A stretch of 64,000 bases of DNA, from positions 66,838,594 through 66,902,593 of the forward strand of contig CM077024.1 of assembly GCA_039090855.1 (NCBI GenBank), written 5' to 3'. This DNA is from Macrothele yani. Lineage: Eukaryota; Arthropoda; Arachnida; Araneae; Macrothelidae. This document shows, piece by piece, positions 10,927 to 22,794 of the stretch. The translations under genes and the position numbers were made by a program. The notes below the pieces were generated by a model that was given only the letters and a program-made list of their open reading frames with translations, searched no databases and was not told the DNA's origin. Numbering within the stretch: position 1 is the stretch's first letter; every line of letters begins with the position of its first letter.

Positions 10927-12499
10927 TTTCGTTCGAGTCGTGCTTATAACCTTGCGATAGGAAAACAGCATGAAATGACGAAATTGAACCTTATTGCTTC
11001 TCATTTCTAAACCTACGCCAAATGAACGCAATTGAACTTATCACCCGGAGCTTCTCTTATACCGACATATCGAAACTGCACCTTTCAGAATAAGTAAATA
11101 TCATGTATCTGCAATGCAGATTAGTCTTTAAAATTAGTACCAAAGCCATATATCGTCATTCGACATTTGGTCAGACGATATTCCCGATAATTCTTGCATC
11201 TTCTTTTGTGCATTTAGTCTATGCACACATAAAATTTTTTTTCATAGTCACATTACCCTAACATTGAGAACAAAATAAATTTTTCATTCTGTATGAGCTC
11301 CTAATCTCTGTAGGTATAGATGGAAACACAAACACTAATCGAATAAAGCTTGCAGCCCTGAATTCTACTTATTTTAAATACCGAAACTTTGTAAAGACTG
11401 GTTACCAATCTGTTCTTAATGAGATTTTTTATTATTACTATTTTTAGCATTCTGCCTCAAAGAAAACGAAAAGAATGCCACTAAATTTCTGGGAGTAATG
11501 AGCACACCTTTTGATTAAAGGTCACAACGTCAAACAGATATTTAAAAGTGTGAAATCAGTATCTGCTTAAAATCAATAACTCCATGAATTCTTTATATTT
11601 CGATTTCGAGTAACCACATCTTGTGAAATCCAAATTCATATTTGCTCGACCTAAGCGGAAGTTTCCTCACTAGATTACACGGAAACTGTACTTGGTAGCT
11701 ATACGATCAAAACAATTTTTTTGATGGATTGCACTGTGTTACCTTCACTTTTTTCCCTGTACTTTATGAAACCGTTGATTATATGAAAATTAAATATTCT
11801 AATAATTGTTAAGGTTTATATAAATTCGAAATTATTGAGTTGTGACTTAGCAAGAGATGCAATTATGAAGTGTATATATTGCACAAGTGTATCTTTTCTT
11901 TTAATTCCAAAAATTCGCGTTCTGCCCTGTGCCCCCTTTTTTTATTTTTAGTTAAGTAAATGATGAACACAGGAGAGCTTTGAAAGGAGAAATATGGATA
12001 CAATTCTTCCGCTATTTACAGAATTTAAATCGTTCAGTAAGAGAAAACAATTATTAAAACTTTGATGAACTGGTCCCGGTGCTGCTCGGGTATGCCGTTT
12101 AAAATGCAATCAGTGTGTTCTGATCTTCACGGCAGCGAGTGATTGTGTTGTGGCTACCACCTTTTGAATACTTTAACCAGGAGAAATATTCGTTTCTTAT
12201 GCACTCTATGTATGAACATCTTGTAATCCGTGCAGTAGTATCTTTGAAATACGTGAATATGGAAAAATTCTCATTTATAAGTTCAGATCACCTCTTTATA
12301 AACTACGCTAACCTACTGTCTTTCCAACTGGCGCTAAAATGTTTTTGTTCTTTTTCCCTTTCGCTTCTTCTGTTTCAATAGCTCTAGCAGCAGCCATTAA
12401 TTTCCTCTTTCCGAAGGCATGTAATGAAGATAAGTTTAAAAAACACTGTTAACAAGTTCGTTTTATCTTTGTTCTCTGTTGTTAACATGGGAAGTAGAG
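10927..12499. other. Unassigned AT-rich stretch
   Basis: No recognisable gene or mobile element was seen in this stretch. Confidence 0.5.
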
Positions 12500-12574
12500 C
12501 ACGAGATGGAATAAAAGTTGCAATATTGAGATTTTATATGAAATCCTACAACCTAGTATAAAATCTCTGTAACA
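12500..12574 (+). repeat. Solo copy of a 73-75 bp hairpin-forming repeat
   Basis: This matches, with a few changes, the two inverted arms at 55338-55410 and 55973-56045. It contains GATTTTATAT and GTATAAAATC, which can pair. Here only one arm is present. Confidence 0.75.
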
Positions 12575-12737
12575 ACACACTCTGTATCATTCTCTATAAA
12601 CAGCAGGTAAAGTAATTTACTCAACTCGATACCGGTGGTGAAGCACTGCATGAATCGCGAGAGGAATTAACATCCGTTGTTAGGGAAATTCCGATTGCCA
12701 ATAAAATAACAATGCCCAAATAAGGGATTTTTTACTT

Positions 12738-12925
12738 CTCGTGATCCACACGCGACAAGAACAGTTTAATGCCGGCCCCAATCGCATCGCTTGCATACGC
12801 TTTCAAAGTCACATAGTACTTCTTAGCTGTCAAGTGCATAACTTCGTGGTTTCTGTAGAAATGAAATGGCATCGCTTGGTAAATATTTTTGCATCTAGCA
12901 AACCCTCTTTGGAAATTTTCACTTG
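12738..12925 (-). CDS. Possible terminal exon of an unrecognised host gene
   Basis: The minus strand is open from about 12959 to a TAA at about 12732. It encodes a balanced, non-repetitive sequence with CKNIYQAMPFHFYRNHEVMH and YVTLKAYASDAIGAGIKLFL. A possible splice acceptor (a T/G-rich run ending in TTTCAAG) lies near 12926. I do not recognise the family. It is short enough to be chance, and no neighbouring exon or promoter is identified. Confidence 0.25.
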
Positions 12926-12959
12926 AAACCAGCCACAGCGAGTGCATGTTGGAAAACAA

Positions 12960-14010
12960 CGAAAATCAATCTGATAAATTTTGAACTCTACTACGATTTA
13001 ATCTGTGCAAATTGCTTAACGTTCTAGAACTGATAAATGTTGTAAGAGTAATTTATTATTTATTAATTTCTATTTGGGCTGTTGTGAGATTATAATGAAG
13101 CACAACAACTGCATACAGCATTTATAGGTTCTATTACTTTGTTCAAAGTGGCTTTAAAGTACACCGCGTCTCAGTGCGATATTGTAAGAAAAAAAGAATA
13201 AAAAAAGTATAAAAAAAAAATGTGTCCATTCGCTATTTTCCGCACGAATTTCGGTAACTAGGTTGAATTCTTTTCAAAAGTGCAGGAAAGCAGAATAATT
13301 TTTCCTAAAACTTGAATCAATTTGAAAAATTTCAGAGCGTATTAAATCCCTATTCTGTACATGCTTTCATTCATAGTGTTCAACTGTTAGCGTTATAGTG
13401 CCGCTTCAAAATCAAGACAGTGCATCACAAAATTTGACATTTGCGGCCACGTGGCGTAACGACTGAAACCGTTCAAGTGTTTTCCGCAAATGTTTGCTTT
13501 AATACTATACAGACAAAATCGATCATCGTAATATGAACTTGTCTCTCCCATCACTTTTCCATTTAAAACGTTCTCGTTTTTTGTCTTAACTCGATACTGG
13601 CGTATGCTAGTTTCTCAGAGGTCAAATCGCAAAGATCTGCTCATTTTGTTCAGTGTTTCAGCAAGCATCTAATGTTCTACAAGACGTGGACTAGACAGAT
13701 ATATTTAGAAACATAACTTCGTACCATGCAAAATCAATAGAGATTCCACTGTAAAATTTCGATTTGCAGGTTGGTAGTATTGATCCAATTGCTTTCTATC
13801 ACGATCCAATGCTTTCTATCACGATCCAATGCTTTCTGTTCTGATTTTTCTCCTTCGAGTAATTGGATTTTAAAAGTTTACACTCCATATTTATTTATTT
13901 ACTTTTGTGGATGAATAAATTACTAACTAAGTTAAAGGACTGAAAAGCGGGACACCAGCGACAGATAAGGATGAAAAATCGGCACTCAATTAAAAGTTCA
14001 GTCTACAGTA
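12960..14010. other. Unassigned stretch with a small direct repeat
   Basis: CGATCCAATGCTTTCT is repeated at about 13790-13840 in two to three copies of about 21 bp. Nothing else was recognised. Confidence 0.45.
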
Positions 14011-14012
14011 AC

Positions 14013-14270
14013 GAAAAAAAAAAAAAAAAAAAAAAAAAGAAATTGGGCAGTCCCGATGGCGCAGCGGTCTAAGCGCTGGCTTATGACCATTCGTCAGAGA
14101 TGGGTCCTGGTTCGAATCCCGGTGAGGCATGGATATTGTGTTTGTCTTACAGCACTGGCTCTCTCCGTTCCCTGGAACCAGTGCCCCTAAATTAGGGACC
14201 GGCGACTGCTTATAGCCCATTATGTTGCTCACGGTGGTCGCTAAACCCGCAATAAAAGAACAAAAAATTG
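14013..14270 (+). repeat. SINE family 1 behind a poly(A) run
   Basis: The tRNA-like head starts at about 14047 (GGCGCAGCGGTCTAAGCGC, then GGTTCGAATCCCGG). The body ends near 14250 with GGTGGTCGCTAAACCCGCAAT and an A-rich tail. A run of about 25 A at 14014-14038 directly before the head may be the tail of an older retro-insertion. Confidence 0.85.
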
Positions 14271-14589
14271 GTAGTTGAAGCTTTTTGTATGATTACTTAC
14301 AACTTCCAGTTTATTCTACGAAAACCAAAACACAAAACAAAATATCTGGAAAGCTTACAAACCCGGCATGCGCTGTTTATCGGTTGATGCTTGATGGCTA
14401 CAACACTTTATATATGAGACACGGCCTCTAAATAACGACACTGTGCTTGTGCCGAATAAAACGAAAGCCGAAAGTGAGTGGGAAGCCTTGAATTGCCCAT
14501 AACCGGAAACGCAAAGTTCACCTAACTCTCTGCATTAGCTCAGTGACACATGTAAATGAAAGTAGGCGTTTGGTGCGCGTCGAGAAAAT

Positions 14590-15280
14590 GCAGAGTTCTA
14601 GAATTGAGTAACCGATAAACGTGAAATTAAAGAAAAAGTCTATTGAATCTTTTCGAATGTTAAGTGATGCGTACGGGGAAGAATGCACGTTACACGCGTG
14701 TGTTTTTGCATGGCATAAGAGCTTCAGTGAAGACCGGCGGCAGGACATTAAAGAGAACGAACGTCCGGGGCGCCCCAAAATGGAAGACATGTGTAAAAAA
14801 ATTTACTAAATGATCTGCAAGTGAGTATCAGATTGATAGCAAACATTTTAAAATCGATAAAGTGACTTTTAGGCAGATATTACAGAAATATCTGAACATG
14901 AGAAAAGTTTGCACTTAAATAGTGCTGAAGCTTCTCACACCTGAACAAAAAGATAAACTGAAGCGAATTTATGCTGATATTATGGGGCAAATTGAGGTGA
15001 ATTCCAACCTTTTAAAATGTGTTGTCACTTGAAATGAACCTGGACCTTCCATTACGACCGTGAAACGAAAAAATAGTGGATGCACTGGAAAACATCAACG
15101 TCACCAAGAATGCAGAAAGCAAAGCAAGTCGAAGTTCAAGGCCATGTTAAGTGTTTTCTTTGATAATAGAGGTGTAATTTTGGTAGAGTGTGTCCCCTAG
15201 AGAGTAATGGTGCACCAACATTATTGGAAAACAGTTCCAGTGACTTTGAGAGAGTAAATCAGAAGAAAGATGCCAGAGAA
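14590..15280 (+). pseudogene. mariner transposase remnant, N-terminal and middle part
   Basis: Frame 14621-14809 gives SFRMLSDAYGEECTLHACVFAWHKSF and ENERPGRPK, the N-terminal helix-turn-helix region of mariner transposases (family form: AYGEE..S...VF.WHKRF and RPGRP). Further on, in shifting frames, come LLTPEQKDKLKRIYADI, a stretch where the family has CDESW but which here reads stop-Asn-Glu-Pro, and KFKAMLSVFFDNRGVILVE. The first catalytic aspartate is therefore lost and the element is dead. The C-terminal catalytic part is absent here; a mariner C-terminus at 16698-16976 may be the rest. Confidence 0.72.
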
Positions 15281-15344
15281 CCGAAAGAAAAAAAAATGGC
15301 TTCGTCAGATGCCAGAGAACCGAAAGGAACACTCTCATTGAAGC

Positions 15345-15400
15345 AGGTTTCAGCCGCGAAACACAACACTGTTAACGGGTGCTTGATTGCAACTCTTTGC
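15345..15400 (+). repeat. Dispersed repeat shared with 21500-21555
   Basis: GCCGCGAAACACAACACTGTT and what follows recurs in reverse complement at about 21500-21555. The family is unknown. Confidence 0.65.
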
Positions 15401-16010
15401 GGATGCTACGAAATAATTGTAGTACATCACGAAAAATATCAAGATCATTTGCGATATCAAATCAGTTCTTTATTACTGTTTAATTTCAATATTCGTTTTG
15501 TCATGTGGGATTATCTTACAAATATATGAATCTCGTAGTTTGATACTTAGTTTTGTTTCCTAGGCTCTTTCTTACTTACTCTAAATTTTACGTACCCAGC
15601 CGTTCACATTCCCTCATCTCCTCGTCGGGGAGAGCAGACCGTGGTGCTCCTCCTCAGAATCCCCTCCTCTCAGCTCTCTCTTCACTTCCTCTTTGTCCCT
15701 TCATTTCAGACCCCTGTGTCCGTCCTTTCTTAAGCGTGAACCCTAACCTCTTACCTCCGCTAAAAGGGGAGAGTGTTTGTATCTCTTACGCTTCTGATGC
15801 AATAAACTAAATAAGCAGTCTGGAATCGCTTGCTGATGACATTGCCCATGATTGCAGCATATGCCAATAAAAAGATTTGCGCACTTAAGGCTTTCTGATA
15901 CGGCTCTTCAATACAAAGAACGATTCCCTGGGAAACACTTTCCCACAACTTCTAATCACCGATGCCGCCCTTCGAATTTACCGCTAGAAAATTCCTTGCT
16001 TGGAAATGAA
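15400..16010. other. Unassigned stretch with a pyrimidine-rich block
   Basis: 15595-15780 is rich in C and T (CTCCTCAGAATCCCCTCCTC). No motif is recognised, and the open frames look like chance. Confidence 0.4.
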
Positions 16011-16697
16011 TTAAGGTGGATCCACCTAAAATCTTCGCCTTGTATTTCCAATGGGCAAACTTCTGTAGCCATTTTCTTTACAATTAATGCGTTCCGAAGG
16101 AGGAAAATTTTAACATTAATAAAAATAACTTAATATTATAGCCTAGTATATTTAATATTTCCTAAAATTTAACCTTAATTAAGCAACCCAACATTTGTTT
16201 GTCTACTGACGTCATCGATGTACAGGTCGCGCCATCTATTTTCTGGTCTCAAATCCACCGAAGGAAAAGCTATTGATTTTTAATATAATTATGGTCAAGT
16301 TTTAGAAAATATTAAGTATACTAGGATACAATATGAAGTTATTTTTATCGACGTTCAAATTTTCATCGCCGCTCCGGTGGCGCAGTGGTCTAAGGCGCTG
16401 GCCTCTGATCACTCGTCCGTAAGGGGTCCGGGCTCGAATCTCGGTCAGGCATGGATGTTGTGTTTGTCTTACGGCACTGGCTCCCTCCCTTCCCTGGAAC
16501 CAGTGACCCTAAATTAGGGACGGGCGACTGCTTATAGCCCATTGAGTTGCTCACGGTGGTCGTTAAACCTCCAATCAAAAAAAAAAAAAAAAAAAAAAAA
16601 AATTCATTCTTGAGAACGCATTAATTGTGAGGAAAAGTGCTACAGAAATTTGCCCATTGGAAATACAAGGCAAAGATTTTAGGTGGATCCACCTTAA
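16011..16697. mobile_element. Inverted-repeat (MITE-like) element split by a SINE
   Basis: Arms 16011-16094 and 16614-16697 are 84 bp inverted repeats with few mismatches. Each outer end reads TTAA then GGTGGATCCACC, itself a palindrome. TTAA at both outer edges would fit a TTAA target duplication, as in piggyBac-type elements, but could also be part of the repeat. A family 1 SINE with poly(A) occupies about 16370-16602, just inside the right arm. No transposase frame is present, so the element is non-autonomous. Confidence 0.65.
16370..16602 (+). repeat. tRNA-derived SINE, family 1, with poly(A) tail
   Basis: The head GGCGCAGTGGTCTAAGGCGC and B box GGCTCGAATCTCGG are followed by a complete body and an A run at 16577-16602. 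It is among the best preserved copies, and it inserted inside the inverted-repeat element 16011-16697. Confidence 0.88.
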
Positions 16698-16976
16698 TAC
16701 TAGAATCTATTGAATCTTCTAAATCCCCGTAACATCACACTACTTGAACATCTTGCCTACTCACCAGATTAGAGAAAACAAAAACTGGTTTCTTTTACCT
16801 AACGTCAAATCTGTATTCAAGAGGATTTGTTTTGAGTCAGTTACTGTGGCGAATAAGAGAACGACACAGCTTCTCAAATGGATTGCACCAGATGAGCTAA
16901 AGCACTGCTTTGCACAGTGGAAGATCAGAGTACAGCCGTGTATTTACACGGAAGGGGAGTACATTGAAAGTCATTA
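16698..16976 (+). pseudogene. mariner transposase C-terminal fragment
   Basis: The frame ending at the TAG 16975-16977 contains LLPNVKSVFKRICFESV, TTQLLKWIAPDELKHCFAQW and CIYTEGEYIESH. These match the C-terminus of mariner transposases (family forms: LFP.LK..L.G.RFES, QDCF.QWK.R, CI.S.GEYFEG). Just upstream a YSPD motif can be read at about 16760, and the position of the third catalytic residue appears as Asn in NWF. It directly abuts the inverted-repeat element on its left and may be the C-terminal half of the mariner at 14590-15280. Confidence 0.7.
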
Positions 16977-16979
16977 GAG

Positions 16980-17325
16980 TAAAACATGTAAGTTTCTTAT
17001 TAAACTGAAGTTATAGGTAGCTTCAGCCTCTTTATTTAATAGCCATACTTCCTATGGGTAACAAACACACACAATCACGCGTTGTAGAACAACTCACCGC
17101 TTTGCTGTGTGAGATCAAAGCAGTTTGCTTCTTGTAGGCCCGATATTGTCACCTCAGGGATTACTTCAGTACGACACAGGAAAAGAAATCTCTGTAAAAG
17201 TTGTACACACACACATGCAAGAAAAAAAAAAAAAGATTCATGGGTGTCAAACATGATTGATCAATCACTGTAGCACTACTGTATGACTCCATGTCCGACG
17301 CATGCGCACTCTGTACCCAGATGAT
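16980..17325. other. Unassigned stretch
   Basis: No gene is seen. A short A run at 17221-17234 is present. Confidence 0.45.
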
Positions 17326-17550
17326 TTGTTTGTTTGTTTGTTTGGGGGTTTAACGACCCCCGCGAGCAACTCGATGGGCTATGCGCAGTCGCCGGACCTT
17401 AATTTAGGGCCATTGGTTCTAGCAAAGGGAGAGAGCCAGTGCCGTAAGACAAACATAACGTCCATATCTCACCGAGATTCAAACCCGGACTCATCTCGGA
17501 CGAATGGTCAGAAACCAGTGCTCAGACAACTGCGCCATCGGGGCAGTGTC
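17326..17550 (-). repeat. tRNA-derived SINE, family 1, with (CAAA)n tail
   Basis: The minus-strand head lies near 17550 (ACTGCGCCATCGGGGC complement) and the B-box complement GAGATTCAAACCCGG at about 17470. The 3' end carries (TTTG)n on the plus strand at 17326-17344 instead of plain poly(A). Confidence 0.82.
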
Positions 17551-17559
17551 GTGTCCAGA

Positions 17560-18840
17560 TAGTAGGAACAGAAAATCAGCGAATTCTCTTTCTACATTTG
17601 ATAGTACAAATTTGCAGGTGTTTATTAATTATCATCACCACTCCAACTTTCTAGGGGACTGAGCTGGCTTATAGAAACGGGGAAACTTCTTTCACTTAGA
17701 AGTAAGCTCGGAGCGATAAACACCGCGAAAATTATTATTCTCGCCATTAAAAAATGTCCAGCAATTTTTTATTAGTTAATTATAAACCATTGTTGTTTTA
17801 AAATAATAAACACCAAGATTTAGATGCTGAACAAATTAAATTACTCGTATAGCAAAAACGAGTTTTTCGACATGTGATGCATGTCTCTGTTGACTGAATG
17901 AGATTGAGGAAGATGAAACCGAGGAATTCGAATTTCCAGTCTTTACTTTTATCTAATCAACATAAGAGTGTTTTCGATTTTATCTGTTCTTCCCATTTGT
18001 TGTGTTCAGTTATGAATCAACAAAATTCTGAATGTTAAATAAATCGGAAAATTTTGTTTCTAAGAGCTTCTGACTTTAATCATTAGTTGAATTTTCCCTG
18101 TATGTCATGAATATTTTTTGTGAATTGAGAATAATAAAAAAAATGCACTGACAGACAACAATATTTAATGCTTTCATATTGGCGAATTTTTTTACAAAAA
18201 GGTCTTGACACTGAGCAAATCATCTTAAAATGAGCATAAATTTAGATCTTCGACATCATGATTTTAGGCACGTAAGGCATCCCATTTTTTCCTTTACTTT
18301 TTATTAATGCAGCAGCGAATAAGCTTTAAAAGCTCCAAGCTTCGGGTAGCAGGACACTTTTCAGTTTATCGACGGGACACTTATGCAAATCCGATTATCT
18401 CCATTTTCTGCTCCTGCTACACCTCCACCCATCGATTTCCGAGGTGCTCAAATATTAGAGTTAGTTCAGAATTATTGATTTTGCATTTCCTTTTGTCATT
18501 TTACTGCAGGGATTTTTATCTTCCTTTTCTTCTCACATTTTTATAACTAAAGGCTATGTATGTTATTCGTACTACTGTTCAATTACACCGCAAATCTATT
18601 TCGCAAATAAAGAGCATTTTAAAAACATTATTCTACTACAATTGAAAACACAATTCTCCATAAATTTGCCTTTCTTTGTGCTTAGAAGAGTTTTTTACTT
18701 TCTGTAAAAGAGATCGTCTGGAGTTTATAAAATTTAGTCAGTCATTTCGCACCTGTCTTTAAATATAACGAAGTTAATTTTCTATTTAGTTTGTTCACAT
18801 GAAAGCGAATTCGCTATTTAGATCTATGCAGCTCAGCGGT
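17560..18840. other. Unassigned AT-rich stretch
   Basis: Only short frames are present. No repeat related to others in the window was seen. Confidence 0.45.
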
Positions 18841-18843
18841 TCA

Positions 18844-19821
18844 CAGAGATGGAGACGGGTCACGAGTCAACGGGTCGGGTCAAGGGTGTTCCTGACCCGA
18901 TTTTATTTGCGTTTAATTTTAGAAAAGAAAAAAAAATATTTTTTTTAAGTGCGCACTGTGGAATTTTGTGCACGATACTGGTACCGGCGGACAGAAAAAT
19001 GATATGTCATGCAATATGAAGGAAAAGTGTCCGTTTCTTCTCAGGGGCAATGATGAAAACAATATCCACATTTTGGAAACTTTCACCTCATCATAAACTT
19101 GTGAAAATTGGTGTTCCTATGAAACATACATATTCTGGAGCTGTCTGAAACTCGGCCTGGAAATGTTTCTAGTGAAAAAACCGAAATGACGCAGATTCAG
19201 GAAAACCTAATTTTCACATAAAATTTACATCAAATACACAAATTAACATTTCTCGAAAGCCCAAGAGTACAATAATTTCACATCATTTTCATTACAAACT
19301 AATTGCCGAAGAAGAAATTTCAGAATTCGGGAGAAAAAAATAATTTCCAAGAAAAAAGTTTATTCTACCGACAAAATATAAAACTGTTTATAAAATTTTT
19401 TTGTGTCTTGCTAACACACCTGAATGTCACAAACTTTAGCACTAAGAAATGCTTCTCATTACATACTATTTAATCCCAGTCATAATGTAAGCTTAAATTA
19501 ATTATGTATGATTTCAAGTTACGATTTAATGTCAATTATTACCTCACATGTATATATATATAAATACATTTCTTAAATGAAGTTAATAATTTATTTCAGA
19601 AATCTTCTAATTCCACAATAGACTAATAATAATTTTAAGCCATTAATATAATTTCAAATCCTCTCCGGAGTTCTCGGTGCGAAGGTACATATACAGTACA
19701 CGCACAAAAAAAATATAAATGCACAATTACCAAAGAAATCCTGGAGCGAATGTTTAAGAAAATGAAAAAAAAGATAATTGTTTTGTTCCTGTCGCTTGGT
19801 TTGCCTCAAGAAGAAAAGACT

Positions 19822-19857
<36 letters not shown>

Positions 19858-20245
19858 AGAGAAAGTCAACGAGAGAAAAAAAAATAAAAAAAATTAAGGA
19901 ATCATTCTTGGAGACAAGAATGTGTGGTGATTTTTTCGCATAGTGGAACCAAAGATTCGGGCCCTAAACTCTCGAAACCACTAACAGAAAAACATCAACA
20001 CGTCAAAAACATGTGTAAAATAGTCAATTAGGTTATGTCATGAAAATGAAGGACGACAGTTTCAGTAATTCCTATAAATAAGTGAGTAAATTATACGTTT
20101 CTATAACACATTTGTTTGATTTCCGTATAACCTAAGGTACCCACTGCGGAGAGACTTTTTGAACGCACATATATATATTATAATTCAAAGCAGATTTGTC
20201 CCGGTTGGGTTCGGGTACAAAATGTTTGACCCGTTTCCAACTCTG
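18844..20245 (-). mobile_element. hAT-like non-autonomous element (copy 2)
   Basis: The ends are inverted repeats starting CAGAGATGGAGACGGGTCA (18844) and, on the other strand, CAGAGTTGGAAACGGGTCAA (20245). hAT elements typically start CAG(A/G)G.TG. Subterminal CGGGTC/GACCCG repeats fit transposase-binding sites. The flanking 8-mers GCGGTTCA (18836-18843) and GCAGTTAA (20246-20253) match at 6 of 8 positions, fitting an 8 bp hAT target duplication. The interior has no transposase frame. It is homologous, in opposite orientation, to the ends and right arm of the 28325-36804 element. The minus sign marks orientation relative to that copy only. Confidence 0.72.
19823..19853. repeat. Poly(A) run inside hAT-like element
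   Basis: About 30 consecutive A. Confidence 0.9.
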
Positions 20246-20249
20246 GCAG

Positions 20250-21370
20250 TTAACGGTCTCTTCGTGATATGACGGTACGTTAAATGATTTGGTTTATCAT
20301 AATTTTGTTCATCAGTCAGAGGAAGAAAGCTTCTTTATCCTTCGTTTTTCTCGAGCCTATGTGAGAGTCTGACTAGAATTAATCTCTATATGAAAGGTCA
20401 GCACCGTGTACTGATAGCCCCTGCAACCCCGCAGCGCGGGGAGGCCTCAGGTCTGAGAAGGCTTCGAGCTTCAATAGATGGACTTTACAAAGTTCTTTGC
20501 AGAAACTTTATAAGAAACTGGTTAAAGAAATAGCCATGAGTTTTTGAGAGCAGCTTTGAATGAAGTCTTAAAAGGAAAAAAAATATTTTTTCAGTAAATG
20601 AGTAAGTAAAATCTTCAAGATAACATTTTCACTTTAGTGCATAAAAACTGGGTGGCGGAAAGGCAGTTATTCCAGAGGACTTGACGCCCCTTTTCACAGC
20701 CATAGCAATAGTTCCTATACATTAACAAAAGAATGTAAATGAAATAGTTGAATAAATGAAAGTTTTATATCAATGAGGATAAAGCGTTACGTATTACATT
20801 TGTCTGCACATAACTACGCATCCTTCAGAATATAATGAGCTAAAAGGTGTCCTTCATGGGGACGAAAAAGCATAGACCTGTGTTATTTTTTTTACAACAG
20901 GGACAAAAGAAAAGATTTTTACTGTGTGCAAAACATTGTGACATTCTGTTAAATTTATTTTTATGTTCAAGAGGAAATAATTTCACTCTTTTTGTCCCAC
21001 AATTCTCAATTGTTGCTTTTTATTTGCTTACTTATATTCTGTATTTTTGTATAAATCAAAAACGATCATTAGGCACTGTCACACAACAGTTTAGTGTTTC
21101 GTATGTGTGATCGTGACGCATTTCAAAGAGTTTTCTAAAAAAAAAAAAAGATAAATAAAAAAAATTGCATGATATGATCAGCTTAGGCGTAAATGTTTTG
21201 CAGTACTTTGTATCGGCATAGAATTTGAATTCTTAAAACGCTCGAAAACCTAGTTAAAAATATGGAATTTAGAAAATTCAGTTATTGAAAGCAATTAGAT
21301 TTTTTCAAAAGGGCCTCGAAAATATCCTGGGGGGGGGGGGGGGTCTAGTTTTTCAAGTACGCTAATGTTG
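20250..21370. other. Unassigned stretch
   Basis: No gene is recognised. A poly(G) run lies at about 21331-21343, and a short GC hairpin (CCCCGCAGCGCGGGG) at about 20429-20443. Confidence 0.45.
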
Positions 21371-21499
21371 GTCAACACACGGTTGGGAGAAAACATTCCG
21401 CTTCTGGTGAAGTCACTTTAAATATTCGCACTTCTCGTTCCTTTGAGTCTGACTTGGACCAACATGCGAGAATTGTTAGTGTCCAGTTCTCGTTCCTTT

Positions 21500-21555
21500 G
21501 TGTCTGACTTGCAATTAAGCACCTGTTAACAGTGTTGTGTTTCGCGGCTGTACCT
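21500..21555 (-). repeat. Dispersed repeat shared with 15345-15400
   Basis: This is the reverse complement of the segment at 15345-15400 with few mismatches. Confidence 0.65.
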
Positions 21556-21559
21556 CCTC

Positions 21560-22150
21560 CAACCCTTTTCTCTCCCTCCCGCAGTGCTTGTGCGTACTTT
21601 GACGCTGATTGACGTGCATTTACCACTAATAGGTACGCATTCAGATTTCTCTCTGTCTATCCACTTTCCGATCATGAGCTTCTAGGTACCATCTCATGTT
21701 ACTTCGTTTCTCGTACTCGGCTTAAAAGCCTGTAAACGGCATAGCTAGTTGAGTCTAATTCTTTTCTAAGGGTGTACACCCTGCAAGATGGTTGTTGAGT
21801 CAGTGATGAAAAGGGGTGTGCCCCCCCTCCAATTCTCTCGTGGAAATTTTATAGTTTTTTCTTTCTCCTGACTTCGTGATGCTGTCCTGAAATAGCTAAA
21901 AGGAAAAAAAAAAAAAAGCTCCAATACCTCATCATCGTTGAAAACTCTCCTCCCACTGATCGCGTTCATTTAAATGTTCCTTCTTATTCTTATCTACCGA
22001 AGGCTTTGTTCTTCTTCTGCGCTTAACACCTAATTTTCTCAACTAAAGAAAATTGTCCTATTTGCTTCACTTTCATTATACAGCACCAACCATGAATATA
22101 GGCTAAATTTCTAAAATACTGTTATATCAAGATTGATTGAGGCTGTGTGG
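21560..22150. other. Unassigned stretch
   Basis: No gene or clear repeat is seen. A weak resemblance of 21718-21755 to 50-90 was not strong enough to call. Confidence 0.4.
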
Positions 22151-22179
22151 TTGCGACAAGCAGATTGTGAACTTTAGAA

Positions 22180-22320
22180 GTGACGCACATGTCAAGACGG
22201 CAAAATTGCAGCGATAAACTTCGTCGGTGTATCTTGATTGGAAAAGCATTCGGCACCAGAGCAGGTGGATGCGCCTTCGGTTTCACCACCGACAAATGGC
22301 TTTTACGCTGTATTGGCGCC
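22180..22320 (+). repeat. tRNA-like repeat, family 2 (copy a)
   Basis: This shares ACGCACATGTCAAGACGGCA, an AAACTTCGTCGGT segment, AAAGCATTCGG and CAAATGGCTTTTAC with 22795-22930. The middle can be read as a degenerate tRNA-like head with A- and B-box-like positions (GTATCTTGATTGG, GGTTTCACCACC). Confidence 0.65.
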
Positions 22321-22794
22321 AGAACGTAAAATGAATCTCCTGGCCAGTGGGTTCTTCGAAAACTGTGTGACGTTCTTTCCACATATCGTCTGGAATTAGT
22401 CAAAATTCTTTCTTGCACACTGAGCCCTCCTTCAAGCGTGGTTTACCGGCTGACCCGGAGACATACGATTCTGTCTCAGTCCTTTTTCAAGAGGGTAAGG
22501 GGAGGGATATATGTGACGTACCCAGGGGCGTATATAGAACTTTTTTTCGTTCGGGAGGGGAAGGGGAACGAAAAAAGGAAGTCTGAAATACAGTAGAACA
22601 AAATAAAAGTTAATGAAAAATAGAAGAAAAAGTTATGGAATTTTTTTCTAATGTAAATTGGTGCATTTTTATTAAGTTCAGGCATTGTTTTCCAATGTAA
22701 GTAGCACTTTAACCAAAAACATAAAAAAATGAAACATTTTCAGCCGCCTTGGCCCCTCTTCCAAATACGCTCCTAGATGTACCTATCTCGGAGG

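Noticed and set aside
20429..20443. GC hairpin as a bacterial-type terminator
   Set aside because: There is no T run after it and no upstream gene, and the DNA is eukaryotic.
21331..21343. Poly(G) runs here and at 59426 as G-quadruplex elements
   Set aside because: Single homopolymer runs; no set of four G tracts with loops, so regulatory meaning is not supported.
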